Shown here piece by piece: positions 32,878 through 42,078 of a stretch of 64,000 bases of DNA (position 1 is the first letter of the stretch; each line of letters opens with the position of its first letter). The position numbers and the translations under genes are program-made. Below the pieces are notes generated by a model. That model saw only the letters and a program-made list of their open reading frames with translations, was not told the origin of the DNA and made no database searches. Where the stretch lies: the NCBI GenBank assembly GCA_036498265.1, contig DASYFT010000003.1, forward strand, positions 1-64,000. Reading direction: 5' to 3'. This DNA is from Palsa-744 sp036498265. GTDB taxonomy: Bacteria > Actinomycetota > Thermoleophilia > Solirubrobacterales > Solirubrobacteraceae.

Positions 32878-35034
32878 TTACTTGATGAAGAGCATCTCCG
32901 AGTACCTCGGCAAAGGCCACAGGTCGTCGGGGATCAGTCCCTCGAGGCGGTCCGAGACCTCGCGCACGTCTTCCATCGCCGGAACGACGCGGTCGCGCAC
33001 GTAGTTGGCCCACTTCTGGGGGGTGGAGTCGTCCTGGTTGTCCTTGAGGTTTGCGTCCTCCAGCGCGCGCAGGGCGTAGTGGAGCTCCTTGACGGCCGGT
33101 TCGATCTCCTCGATCAGCTCGTCGAGCCCGGCCATCCGCAGTTCGTTCAGGTAGCGCACGGCAGCCGGCAGGATCTGGATGCGGGCGATCGAGGCGGCGG
33201 TCTCGCCCTCGATGTTGAGCTTCACGGCGTACTGCTCGAGGAACACCTCCTCGCGCGACTCGAGCTCGCGCCTTGAGAGCACCCCGTATTTCTTGAACAG
33301 CGCGACCGTGTCTTTGTGGACCAGCCAGGGAAGCGCCTCAGGCGTCGAGCGCAGGTTGGACAGCCCCCGCTTCTCTGCCTCGGCGTGCCACTCGGGCGCG
33401 TAGTTGTCGCCGTCGAAGATGATCCGCTTGTTCGCTTTGTAGCTGTCGCGGACCACTTTGGTGACGGCTTTCTCGAGGTTGGCCGAGCTTCCTTTCAGGG
33501 CGCTCTTGAGCTTCCCGGCCAGGTCGTCGATCGCCTCCGCGACGATCGTGTTCAGGACGGTGTTGGGGAGCGCCAGGGACTGCGAGGAGCCGAGCGCCCG
33601 GAACTCGAACTTGTTGCCCGTGAAGGCGAACGGGCTCGTGCGGTTGCGGTCGCCGCCGTGCAGCGGCATCGGCGGCAGCACGGGCGTCCCGAGGCCGAGG
33701 AAGGAGCCCGGTTTGGAGCGTTCGGCTTTGCCCGATTCGATCGCCGCGAAGACCTTCTCGAGCTCGGCGCCGAGGAAGATCGAGATGATCGCCGGAGGCG
33801 CCTCGTTGGCGCCGAGGCGGTGGTCCTGTCCCGGCGAGGCGATCGAGGCGCGCAGCAGCGTCTGGTGCTCGTTGACGGCCTGGATGACCGCCGTGCAGAA
33901 GAACAGGAACTGCAGGTTCTCGGACGGCGTGTCGCCGGGCTCCAGCAGGTTGGCACCCGTGTCCGTGCCCATCGACCAGTTGTTGTGCTTGCCGGACCCG
34001 TTGACGCCGGCGAACGGCTTCTCGTGCAGAAGGCACACGAGCCCGTAGCGCCTCGCGACGTTCTGCATGACCTGCATCGTCAGCTGCTGGTGATCGGAGC
34101 CGACGTTGGAGTTCTCGAAGATCGGCGCGATCTCGTACTGGTTGGGCGCCACCTCGTTGTGGCGCGTCTTGATCGGGACCCCGAGCTTCGCGAGCTCCTG
34201 CTCGGTCTCGAGCATGCACGCGAGGATGCGCTCCGGGATCGACCCGAAGTAGTGGTCGTCGAGCTCGTGCCCCTTGGGCGGCTTGGCGCCGAACAGCGTG
34301 CGCCCCGTCGTGACGAGATCGGGCCTTTCGAAGTAGTACTGCTCGTCGATCAGGAAGTACTCCTGCTCGGGTCCGACCGTGGTGAAGACGCGCTGCGCGT
34401 CGTCGTCGCCGAGCAGCCTCAGCGCCCGCAGCGCCGCCCCCGAGAGCGCGTCCATCGAGCGCAGCAGCGGGATCTTGTGGTCGAGCGCCTCGCCGGTCCA
34501 CGAGGTGAACGCGGTCGGGATGCACAGCAGGGCGCCGTTCGGGTTCTCGAGGATGAAGGCCGGCGACGTGGGATCCCAGGCCGTGTAGCCGCGCGCCTCG
34601 AACGTCGCCCGGATACCGCCCGTTGGGAACGAGGAGGCGTCGGGCTCCCCCTGGATCAGCTCCTTGCCGGAGAACTCGGCTATGGCCGTTCCGTCGCCGA
34701 CGGGTGCGTAGAAGGAGTCGTGCTTCTCGGCGGTCGACCCCGTCAGCGGCTGGAACCAGTGTGTGTAGTGGGTCGCGCCCCTCTCGAGAGCCCATTCCTT
34801 CATGCCCATCGCTACCGCGTCGGCCAGCGAGGTGTCGAGCGCCTCGCCGTGGGCCAGCGTCCGCTGCAGCGCCTTGTAGACGTGCTTGGGCAGGCGCTGG
34901 CGCTGAACCGCCGGCGAGAACACGTTCGAGCCGAACACCTGGTTGCCGGGAAGGGTCAGGTCGAGGGAGCCGAGCGCGGCTCCGTTGGCGCTCCACTGGG
35001 CGGCGGTGACGTTCTGCTGGCGGCTCCTGGGCAT
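32878..35034 (-). CDS. glnN: type III glutamine synthetase
   Basis: 718 aa, about the GSIII length and far longer than GSI. ATP-dependent amidation of glutamate. GSIII features: VFSPAVQRQRLPKHVYKALQRTL, ALERGATHYTHWFQPLTG with the HxxxxxG-type metal region, VGPEQEYFLID, VAPNQYEIAPIFENSNVGSDHQ, NGSGKHNNWS and RNRTSPFAFTGNKFEFRALGSS. ATG at 35034 gives the normal N-terminus (MPRSRQQNVTAA). A strong Shine-Dalgarno AGGAGG (35049-35054) lies 14 nt upstream, an unusually long spacing. The frame is open further upstream but without family similarity. The gene stands alone; no GlnB or glnE is nearby. Confidence 0.95.
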   Translation of the reverse strand: MPRSRQQNVTAAQWSANGAALGSLDLTLPGNQVFGSNVFSPAVQRQRLPKHVYKALQRTLAHGEALDTSLADAVAMGMKEWALERGATHYTHWFQPLTGSTAEKHDSFYAPVGDGTAIAEFSGKELIQGEPDASSFPTGGIRATFEARGYTAWDPTSPAFILENPNGALLCIPTAFTSWTGEALDHKIPLLRSMDALSGAALRALRLLGDDDAQRVFTTVGPEQEYFLIDEQYYFERPDLVTTGRTLFGAKPPKGHELDDHYFGSIPERILACMLETEQELAKLGVPIKTRHNEVAPNQYEIAPIFENSNVGSDHQQLTMQVMQNVARRYGLVCLLHEKPFAGVNGSGKHNNWSMGTDTGANLLEPGDTPSENLQFLFFCTAVIQAVNEHQTLLRASIASPGQDHRLGANEAPPAIISIFLGAELEKVFAAIESGKAERSKPGSFLGLGTPVLPPMPLHGGDRNRTSPFAFTGNKFEFRALGSSQSLALPNTVLNTIVAEAIDDLAGKLKSALKGSSANLEKAVTKVVRDSYKANKRIIFDGDNYAPEWHAEAEKRGLSNLRSTPEALPWLVHKDTVALFKKYGVLSRRELESREEVFLEQYAVKLNIEGETAASIARIQILPAAVRYLNELRMAGLDELIEEIEPAVKELHYALRALEDANLKDNQDDSTPQKWANYVRDRVVPAMEDVREVSDRLEGLIPDDLWPLPRYSEMLFIK

Positions 35035-35188
35035 GGGCTTGATCGATTCCTCCTGAAAAGGGGCTGACTCACGCTGGCTCCCGCCGGACGCAGGACCGAA
35101 GCCCATCGTAATGCCAAGCGGAGCCACCGACATCACCGTCTGGCGAAAGAGAGCCCGGCCGCGTTTCGACACCGGGCCAAACGACCGG

Positions 35189-35908
35189 TCAGGGCACGGC
35201 GGGCCGGACGCCGGCCACGACGCGGCCGGTGGCCGGATCCACGTGAGTGGTGGCCGGGGCGGGTGCGACGTGGACCGCGAAGCGGCCCGTTACGGGTCCA
35301 CCTGAGGTGAGCGCAGCCCTCGCCCTTCCGGCGAGACCGGCCGCGACCGTGAAGTTGAGGATGTGGACGCCGGGCTTCACCGGCACGACGTGCCAGCGGA
35401 ACACCTGCGTTCGGCCACCCGGGAGCGCTCCAAGCGCCCAGGTGTTGACGTACGCCGTCTGCCCGCCCCCCGGGACGCTCACTTCCTGGCTCTCGACGGG
35501 CGGCGTCGCGATCGCTCCCGGACCGCGTTCGACGACCCAGATCGGCCGCTTGTTCGCCGCGAGTTCGGGGAAGTGTTCGGTGTAGTAGAAGGAGTCGAGC
35601 GTCACCGCGACGTTCGGGACCGTGCGCGAGCCCGTGTTGCGGACCCGGAGTTCCAGCAGCGCAGGGCGGGCGATCGCCTGCCGGGCGGGGAAGCTCGCCC
35701 GTACGACCTTCATCTGGTAGCCGGCCGACACTTCATGGGCGTCCTGGCGCGAGCCCCCTCCGCAGCCCGCCAGCAGGCCGCCGGCGCCCGCGACGCAGAC
35801 CAGGGAGACTGCCCGCAGACATGCGGCCCGGGGGCGGCGCGGGACGTCCGGGCGCGCCTCGCCGGGACGACGCGGGACCGCCCGAAAGACTCTCCGCCTC
35901 CGCCTCAC
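35189..35908 (-). CDS. probable lipoprotein of unknown function
   Basis: 239 aa from GTG at 35908; an in-frame ATG at 35965 would add 19 residues. The Arg-rich N-region, hydrophobic stretch and lipobox GGLLAGCGGGS indicate a lipoprotein. The mature domain is beta-rich (ALLELRVRNTGSRTVPNVAVTLDSFYY, VHILNFTVAAGLAGRARAAL), like CARDB/Ig-type modules, and ends with VHVAPAPATTHVDPATG. It diverges from the MlaE-type transporter operon with 141 bp between starts and could be its extracytoplasmic component, since no MCE protein is encoded nearby (inference). Confidence 0.7.
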   Translation of the reverse strand: MRRRRRVFRAVPRRPGEARPDVPRRPRAACLRAVSLVCVAGAGGLLAGCGGGSRQDAHEVSAGYQMKVVRASFPARQAIARPALLELRVRNTGSRTVPNVAVTLDSFYYTEHFPELAANKRPIWVVERGPGAIATPPVESQEVSVPGGGQTAYVNTWALGALPGGRTQVFRWHVVPVKPGVHILNFTVAAGLAGRARAALTSGGPVTGRFAVHVAPAPATTHVDPATGRVVAGVRPAVP

Positions 35909-36049
35909 GATCGCGCCACGATACCAGTGGCAGTGCGCGGTCGCGGCGCTCGCCGCGGCCTGCATCGGCGCCCCGTGCCGGTAGCGCGTGGGCACGGCAT
36001 GGCGTAGAGTTCTGCGGGCCGTCGATCCCGCGAGGAGGGATGAGAGAGA

Positions 36050-36856
36050 GTGGTTCGCAGCGTCGCCGAACGGGCGTACCTCCCGACCAGGAACCTCCTG
36101 GAGGAAATCGGGGACATGATGATCCTGACCGGCAGGACCATCGTCTCGGCGCTCCGTCCCCCGTACCCATACGGCGGCGAGTTCGTCTCCCAGTTCCTGT
36201 TCGCGCTTCGGCTGTGCTGGTTCCCTCTGCTGATCTCGACCGTGTGCATCTGCTACGCCGCACCAGGCCTGCAGGCGGCCAACTTCCTCACCATCTTCGG
36301 GGCCCTCGACCGGCTCGGCGGCTTCTTCGTGCTGGGGGCCGTCCGCGAGATCGGACCCAGCGTGACGGCCATCGTCGTGGCCGGCGTCGCCGGCACGGCG
36401 ATCACCGCCGATCTCGGCGCCAGGAAGGTCCGTGAGGAGCTCGACGCGCTCCAGGTCCTCGGCGTCGACCCCGTCAAGAACCTCGTCGTGCCGCGCTTCC
36501 TCGCGCTGATGGTCGTGACCGGCCTGTTCGACATCTACGCGCTCCTGTTCGGCATCTTCGGCGGCATCATCGCCGAGCTCGTGAACAACCAGCCGCTTGG
36601 GCCCTTCTGGAACACGCTGTTCGCCAACGCCTCCACGACGGACCTCTGGGGCTCGGTCCTCAAGACCACCATCTACGGCGCGATCATCGCGATCGTGTGC
36701 TGCTACAAGGGCATGGCAGCCTCCGGCGGCGCCGAGGGCGTCGGGCGCGCCGTCAACGAGGCCGTGGTGCTCGCCTTCACGGCGATCTTCTCGTTCGACT
36801 ACGTCTTCACCCAGACACTGCTCGCCACCCACCCGCAGATCCTGGTGATCAAATGA
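36050..36856 (+). CDS. MlaE/YrbE-family ABC permease, first copy
   Basis: 268 aa. Permease of the Mla/Mce lipid transport family in the cytoplasmic membrane, with five to six hydrophobic segments. The family signature VREIGPSVTAIVVAGVAGTAITADLGARKVREELDALQVLGVDP is complete (residues about 100-143). GTG at 36050 follows GAGGAGGG by 10 nt. TAGAGT (36005-36010) is a possible -10 box. Its stop overlaps the second permease ATG by 4 nt, as in actinobacterial yrbEA-yrbEB pairs. Confidence 0.92.
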   Translation: MVRSVAERAYLPTRNLLEEIGDMMILTGRTIVSALRPPYPYGGEFVSQFLFALRLCWFPLLISTVCICYAAPGLQAANFLTIFGALDRLGGFFVLGAVREIGPSVTAIVVAGVAGTAITADLGARKVREELDALQVLGVDPVKNLVVPRFLALMVVTGLFDIYALLFGIFGGIIAELVNNQPLGPFWNTLFANASTTDLWGSVLKTTIYGAIIAIVCCYKGMAASGGAEGVGRAVNEAVVLAFTAIFSFDYVFTQTLLATHPQILVIK

Positions 36857-37650
36857 ACGAGCTGCTCGCGATGCCGCGGGAATGGCTCGCCTCGACCGGC
36901 GAGATCGGCAGGTTCACCGGCAACATCGTGCGCGACGTGTGGGGCCTGCGGGTCTTCCGCTTCTTCGGCGAGGCGCTGCGCCAGGCCGGGATCCTGATCG
37001 TCGGCTCCACGGCGATCATCTGGACGCTGATGTTCATCCTCGGCCTGCAGTGCGGGATCGAGGGCGCCTACTTCACGGCCGCCCAGGGGGCGCCCGCGTA
37101 CTCCGGCGTGTTCACGGCGTGGTGCGACCTGCGCGAGATCACCCCGTACGCGTTCGGCTACATGATGGCCGCCAAGGTCGGGACCGGCATCGTGGCGGAG
37201 CTCGGGGCGATGCGGATCTCGGAGGAGATCGACGCGCTCGAGGTGATGGGGATCAACTCGGTCACGTTCCTGTGCGCGACGCGCCTGCTCGCCGCCTGGA
37301 TCGTGCTGCCGTTCATGTACCTCGCGGGGATCGGCGCCGCGTTCCTCGCCTCGTACATCGCCGTCGTGCAGCAGATCGGATACGTCTCCTCAGGCGGCTA
37401 CTTCCTCATCTTCTGGCAGTTCCAGAACCCACCGGACTTCTTATACAGCCTCATCAAGGCCATGTTCATGGCCACCGCGATCGTGCTGGTCGCCTGCTAC
37501 TACGGCTACAACGCGAGCGGCGGGCCGGTCGGCGTCGGTCGCGCGACGGCGAAGTCGATGGTGCTAAACCTGGTACTCGTGCACATCATCGGAGCACTCG
37601 GCACCCAGATCTTCTGGGGCGCCAATCCCCGAGCCCCGATCGGAGGCTAG
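36853..37650 (+). CDS. MlaE/YrbE-family ABC permease, second copy
   Basis: 265 aa. Second permease, with AYMMAAKVGTGIVAELGAMRISEEIDALEVMGINSV-type signature (residues about 103-137) and several membrane helices. The pair probably forms a heterodimer as YrbEA/YrbEB do. The ATG overlaps the first permease stop (ATGA); the ATPase gene begins 2 nt after its stop. Confidence 0.92.
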   Translation: MNELLAMPREWLASTGEIGRFTGNIVRDVWGLRVFRFFGEALRQAGILIVGSTAIIWTLMFILGLQCGIEGAYFTAAQGAPAYSGVFTAWCDLREITPYAFGYMMAAKVGTGIVAELGAMRISEEIDALEVMGINSVTFLCATRLLAAWIVLPFMYLAGIGAAFLASYIAVVQQIGYVSSGGYFLIFWQFQNPPDFLYSLIKAMFMATAIVLVACYYGYNASGGPVGVGRATAKSMVLNLVLVHIIGALGTQIFWGANPRAPIGG

Positions 37651-37652
37651 GC

Positions 37653-38492
37653 GTGGCCGTCACGGAGCCTGGCAGGCCGCCGCACGAGGGCGAGGAGGAG
37701 TTTCCCTATCACGCCGGTGAGATCCGGCCCTCGCGCGCGCCGGACGCGATCGAGTTCGTCGACGTGCACAAGTCGTTCGGGCGCAACCACGTGCTGCGCG
37801 GTCTCAACATGGCGCTGCCCGAGGATCAGATCTCGATGATCCTGGGGCCGTCGGGCACCGGCAAGTCCGTCTGCATCAAGCACATCGTCGGGCTGCTCTA
37901 CCCGGACGAGGGCGACGTGATCGTGCACGGGCACTCGATCCCCAGCCTGCGTGACGCGGACCTGTTCGAGCTGCGAAAGAAGTTCGGGGTGCTCTTCCAG
38001 GACGGCGCCCTGTTCGGGTCGATGAACCTCTATGACAACGTCGCCTTCCCGCTTCGCCAGCACACCGAGAAGGGCGAGGACGAGATCGCCGAGATCGTCA
38101 ACCGCCGCCTGCGCGAGGTCGGTCTGAGCGCGGCGAACGAGAAGATGCCCAACGAGCTCTCGGGCGGGATGCGAAAGCGTGCCGGCTTCGCCCGCGCGCT
38201 CGTGCTCGAACCGGACATCGTCCTGTTCGACGAGCCCGACTCGGGCCTGGACCCCGTTCGTACAGCCCTCCTCTGCGAGCTGATCAAGGAAGTCCACGCC
38301 GAGAACGGCGGCTGCTACGTGGTGATCACGCACGACATCATGAGCGCGCGCCGCGTGGCGGAGCACATATCCGTTCTGTGGAAGGGCCGGATAGTGGAGT
38401 CTGGCCCCGCGGAAGAGCTGTTCGCGTCGGAAAACGCGTTCGTGCGCCAGTTCCTGTCCGGTGAATCGGCCGGGCCGCTCGGCATGGAGTGA
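37653..38492 (+). CDS. MlaF/Mkl-type ABC transporter ATPase
   Basis: 279 aa. ATPase of the lipid importer. Walker A GPSGTGKS, Q-loop VLFQDGALFGSM, signature LSGGMRKRAGFARAL and Walker B IVLFDEPDSGLDP are complete, and the final His is in ITHDIM. The signature LSGGM and the FQDGALF loop are typical of Mla/Mce ATPases. GTG at 37653 has GGAGG 6 nt upstream. The operon ends at the hairpin at 38495-38523, with no MlaD/MCE-domain gene. Confidence 0.93.
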   Translation: MAVTEPGRPPHEGEEEFPYHAGEIRPSRAPDAIEFVDVHKSFGRNHVLRGLNMALPEDQISMILGPSGTGKSVCIKHIVGLLYPDEGDVIVHGHSIPSLRDADLFELRKKFGVLFQDGALFGSMNLYDNVAFPLRQHTEKGEDEIAEIVNRRLREVGLSAANEKMPNELSGGMRKRAGFARALVLEPDIVLFDEPDSGLDPVRTALLCELIKEVHAENGGCYVVITHDIMSARRVAEHISVLWKGRIVESGPAEELFASENAFVRQFLSGESAGPLGME

Positions 38493-38494
38493 CG

Positions 38495-38523
38495 CGCCGG
38501 GTGGCTCGTTCGCTCGCCCGGCG
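38495..38523 (+). terminator. hairpin after the MlaE-MlaE-MlaF operon
   Basis: CGCCGGG and CCCGGCG pair perfectly around a 15-nt loop, directly after the stop at 38492. There is no T-tract. Confidence 0.4.
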
Positions 38524-38527
38524 GGGT

Positions 38528-38533
38528 TAGCCT
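38528..38533 (+). promoter_or_regulatory. -10 box of a leaderless promoter
   Basis: TAGCCT ends 7 nt before the GTG at 38541. No ribosome-binding site is present. Confidence 0.45.
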
Positions 38534-38540
38534 TCCTCGT

Positions 38541-41345
38541 GTGAACGCCTCCCGGATCCTCGGCGCGCTGGCCGGCGCCGCCGCACGGCGGGCACGCCCG
38601 GTGATCGCGATCTCGATCGTCCTGGGGTTGGGGGCCGGGGCGCTCGCGCTGCGCCTTCACCCGACGGCCGCAGCCAACACCTTCGTCTCCAGCTCCAGTC
38701 CCGAGTACCGGGCGACGCAGGGCTTCTACAGGAGCTTCGGCGAAGAGCCGATCGTGGTGCTGGTCAAGGGAGACCTGCAGCAGCTCGTCCTCAGCTCCGA
38801 CGTCGAGCGGCTCGTGGGCCTCGAGGGTTGCCTCTCGGGCAACGTCCCGGCCGCCGCGCTCGCCGGCGAGGGCGGGCGGGGCGGCCCCTGCGGATCGCTC
38901 GCACGCGCCCACACGGTGAAGGTCGTGTTCGGCCCGGGCACCTTCATCAACGAGGCCGCCAACCAGATCGACGAACAGCTCGCCGTGCAGACGCACCGTG
39001 CCGAAGTCGAAGCCAAGCAGGCGGAACGCGCCGTCTCCGACGCGGCTCTGAAACGCGGCCTCGCGCCGTCCCAGGCGCGGGCGCTGGGCCGGCAGGCGAA
39101 CAGGGTCACCATGGCCGGCTTCCAGAAGAGCCTCGTGACGCTCGCGCTCCAGTACGGGCTGACGGCGAAGCCCAGCATCGCGGACCCGAACTTCGTCTCG
39201 GCGCTCGTGTTCGACTCGACCAAGGGGGCCGGCGTCCCGAAGCAGCGGTTCGCGTACCTCTTCCCGAGCCCGCACTCGGCTCTCGTCTCGGTGAGGCTGC
39301 GGGCCGGGCTCTCCGAGGCGCAGCGCACCCGGACGATCGGGCTGATCCGCCGGGCGGTGGCGATGAAGCAGTGGCACCTCCAGCACGGCGGCAGCTACGT
39401 GGTGACCGGCGAGCCGGTGATCGTCTCGGATCTGACGAGCTCGATCAGTCACTCGATCGAGCTGCTGCTCATCGCGGTGCTGCTGGTCATGGCGGCCACG
39501 CTCGGTCTCGTCTTCTCGGGAAGGCCCCGGCTGCTTCCGCTCGGCATCGCGCTGCTCGCCTCGGCCCTCACGTTCGGCGCCCTGTCGCTCGCCGGGGCAT
39601 CGCTGACGATGGCTTCGATCGCGGTCCTGCCGGTGCTCATCGGGCTGTCCGTGGATTACGCGATCCAGTTCCAATCGCGGGTCGCCGAGGCAGTCGAGCC
39701 GACCGGCGAGCCGACGGCGGGGGCGGGGCGCCCGGCCTCGATCGCGGCCGCGGCGAGGGCGGGAGGGCCGACGATCGCGACGGCCGGCGCCGCCAGTGCC
39801 GCGGCCATGCTCGTACTCGTCCTCTCGCCCGTGCCGATGGTCCGCGGGTTCGGCGTGCTGCTCGTCGCGGGCGTCGCCATCGCGCTGCTCTGCGCGCTGA
39901 CGGCCGGCGCCGCGGCGATGGCCCTGCCCGCCGGTCCGGCGCGGACGCCGCGGAGCCCGATCGCGCTCCGCCTCGTAGCGGCGTGGCGGGGAGCCCGCGA
40001 GCTGCTGCGCGAGAACCCGCTCACGCGGGCGGTCTCCGCGGTGGCGCTGGGCGTGGCGATACGCCATCCCCAGCGTCTGCTGGGGGTGGGCCTCGCGCTC
40101 GCGGCGCTCGGCTGGGGCCTCGACACCCAGACCAAGGTCGAGACCGACATCACCAAGCTGGTTCCGCAGGGCCTGAGCTCGCTCCAGGGCCTGAACACGC
40201 TCGAGCAGAGCACCGGCGTCGGCGGCGAAATCGACCTCATGCTCACCGGCAGCGACCTCACGAGGACGTCAACGATCGAATGGATGACCGGCTACGAGCG
40301 AAGCGTGCTCGCCAGATTCGGCTACAGCGCCACGCGGGGCTGCGGCAAGGCGCGGCTGTGCCCTGCCTTCTCGCTCCCCGACCTCTTCGCGCGCCAGCAG
40401 GCAGCCGGCGCGGGCCCGGCCGCTGCCTCGAAACCCGCGGCACCGCTCTCCCAGGCCGAAGTCGACGGCGTGCTCGCGGCGATCCCCCCCTACTTCTCCC
40501 AGGACGTCATAACGCCGGACCGGCGAGTGGCGACCCTGGCCTTCGGCATCCGCCTGATGGGGCTCGACGAGCAGCAACGCCTGATCGAACAGATGCGCTC
40601 GTCGCTGCATCCCCCGGCCGGCGTCAGCGCACGCCTGGTGGGGCTGCCAGTGCTCGCCGCGAAGTCCGGAGCGCAGGTGGCGTCGCCCTGGCGGCGGCTG
40701 GAGACGCTGCTCGCCGGACTCGCAGCCGTTGCGCTCGTGCTGATGCTCGCGTTCCGGGGCGACCGCCGCCGGGCGCTCGTGCCGCTGGCGCCGATCGTCC
40801 TGGCGAGCGGCTGGTCGGCGCTCATCCTGTTCGCGCTGCGCGTGCCGCTGAACCCGCTGTCCGTCACGCTGGGAGCGCTCGTCATCGCCATCTCCACGGA
40901 GTTCAGCGTGCTGCTCTCCGAGCGCCACCGCCAGGAGCGGCTCGCCGGCCACGGCACCGTCGAGGCGCTGAAGCGAAGCTACGCTCGCACGGGCGCTGCG
41001 GTCGCGGCATCGGGCGTCACCGCGATCGCCGGCTTCGGCGTGCTGGCGCTCTCGGACATCAGGATGCTGCGCGACTTCGGGCTCGTGACCCTGGTCGACC
41101 TGACGGTCTCACTGCTCGGCGTGATCGTCGCCCTGCCTGCCGCCCTGGTGATCGCCGACGCCGCCGCGGAAGGCGGCGGGCGCGATCAGCCCGAAACCGC
41201 CCGCCGCCTACGCGAGGCGCTGTGGCGTCCGCTGGGCGAGCTCCGCGGCTTCGGTGCCCGCCTGCGGCCGGGGCGGGTGTCGCGCGCGGTCGCGAGCGAG
41301 GCACCGCACCCCACAAGCCGTGCCGAGCGTCATGGGCGGGTCTGA
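38541..41345 (+). CDS. MMPL/RND-family membrane transporter
   Basis: 934 aa. Two repeats, each with a large outside loop and a bundle of membrane helices. The N-terminal half has a helix near residues 22-42, a loop and helices around 310-480. The second half has a helix near 510 and helices around 720-880. Segments such as VLPVLIGLSVDYAIQFQSRVAEA and LGALVIAISTEFSVLLSERHRQE are the MMPL/SSD core, with the Asp in GLSVDYA as a likely proton relay. Members export lipids or hopanoids in bacteria. It starts 49 bp after the lipid ABC transporter operon and may work in the same envelope-lipid pathway. Confidence 0.85.
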   Translation: MNASRILGALAGAAARRARPVIAISIVLGLGAGALALRLHPTAAANTFVSSSSPEYRATQGFYRSFGEEPIVVLVKGDLQQLVLSSDVERLVGLEGCLSGNVPAAALAGEGGRGGPCGSLARAHTVKVVFGPGTFINEAANQIDEQLAVQTHRAEVEAKQAERAVSDAALKRGLAPSQARALGRQANRVTMAGFQKSLVTLALQYGLTAKPSIADPNFVSALVFDSTKGAGVPKQRFAYLFPSPHSALVSVRLRAGLSEAQRTRTIGLIRRAVAMKQWHLQHGGSYVVTGEPVIVSDLTSSISHSIELLLIAVLLVMAATLGLVFSGRPRLLPLGIALLASALTFGALSLAGASLTMASIAVLPVLIGLSVDYAIQFQSRVAEAVEPTGEPTAGAGRPASIAAAARAGGPTIATAGAASAAAMLVLVLSPVPMVRGFGVLLVAGVAIALLCALTAGAAAMALPAGPARTPRSPIALRLVAAWRGARELLRENPLTRAVSAVALGVAIRHPQRLLGVGLALAALGWGLDTQTKVETDITKLVPQGLSSLQGLNTLEQSTGVGGEIDLMLTGSDLTRTSTIEWMTGYERSVLARFGYSATRGCGKARLCPAFSLPDLFARQQAAGAGPAAASKPAAPLSQAEVDGVLAAIPPYFSQDVITPDRRVATLAFGIRLMGLDEQQRLIEQMRSSLHPPAGVSARLVGLPVLAAKSGAQVASPWRRLETLLAGLAAVALVLMLAFRGDRRRALVPLAPIVLASGWSALILFALRVPLNPLSVTLGALVIAISTEFSVLLSERHRQERLAGHGTVEALKRSYARTGAAVAASGVTAIAGFGVLALSDIRMLRDFGLVTLVDLTVSLLGVIVALPAALVIADAAAEGGGRDQPETARRLREALWRPLGELRGFGARLRPGRVSRAVASEAPHPTSRAERHGRV

Positions 41346-42078
41346 GCCGCCGCCCGCCCCACCGCTCGGTACCGGCCGGGCCCCGGCGCCGGACGATCTG
41401 CCGCCCGTCGCGGCGCCTCCGCGGTACGGCCGGTACGCGGGACTGCTGGCGATCCTGATCCTGGTGCTGATCACGATCAACACGATCGTCACGAGGCCCA
41501 ACGGAGCGACCGGGATCGGGCCCGGGCGTCCGCTGGCGCCGTTCGCCGTGCCGCTCGCGCTCGGAGGGCTGCGCGGGGACGCCGACGTGGCGACACGCGC
41601 GCGCGAGGGGACGGCCGGGCGGGTGCCCGCGTGCGCGCTCAGAGGCCCCCAGATCCTGAACGTCTGCCAGCTCTACGAACGGGGGCCCGTCGTGCTCGCC
41701 CTGTTCGTGGACAGCGGGTCGTGCCCCGCGATCCTCGGCGACCTGCAGTCTCTGCAGCCCTCGTTCCCCGGGGTGCAGTTCGCCGCCGTGGCGATCAAGG
41801 GAAACCGCGGCGCGGTTCGCCGGCTGATACGCACGCGGGGCCTCACGCTGCCGGTGGGAATCGACACCGACGGCGTGCTCGTGGCTCTCTACAAAGTGGC
41901 GAGCTGCCCGCAGGTGACGCTGGCCTACCCGGGCGGCGTCGTCCAGAGCCGGCCGCTGCTGGCGCGCCCGTCCTACGCCACGCTGCGGGCGCGGGTGAGC
42001 GAGCTGGTCGCCGCGTCACGCGCGCGCGGCTGGAGGCCCTCGCCCGCCCCAACGGCCCGACCCGCCCCACCGGGATGA
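41332..42078 (+). CDS. membrane-anchored thioredoxin-fold protein
   Basis: 248 aa. A Pro-rich N-terminus is followed by one membrane helix (YAGLLAILILVLITINTIV) and an extracytoplasmic AhpC/redoxin-like domain. Recognisable parts are VVLALFVDSGSCPAILGDLQSLQPSFPGVQFAAVAI and LPVGIDTDGVLVALYKVASCPQVTLAYPGG. Each carries one cysteine, and no CxxC motif is present, so it may be a peroxiredoxin-like or structural relative. ATG at 41332 overlaps the MMPL stop by 14 nt. Confidence 0.7.
   Translation: MGGSEPPPAPPLGTGRAPAPDDLPPVAAPPRYGRYAGLLAILILVLITINTIVTRPNGATGIGPGRPLAPFAVPLALGGLRGDADVATRAREGTAGRVPACALRGPQILNVCQLYERGPVVLALFVDSGSCPAILGDLQSLQPSFPGVQFAAVAIKGNRGAVRRLIRTRGLTLPVGIDTDGVLVALYKVASCPQVTLAYPGGVVQSRPLLARPSYATLRARVSELVAASRARGWRPSPAPTARPAPPG

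Noticed and set aside
37647..40067. 806-codon leftward open frame across mlaF and MMPL genes
   Set aside because: It spans two genuine rightward genes and is a composition effect of the high GC content; no start signal or domain.
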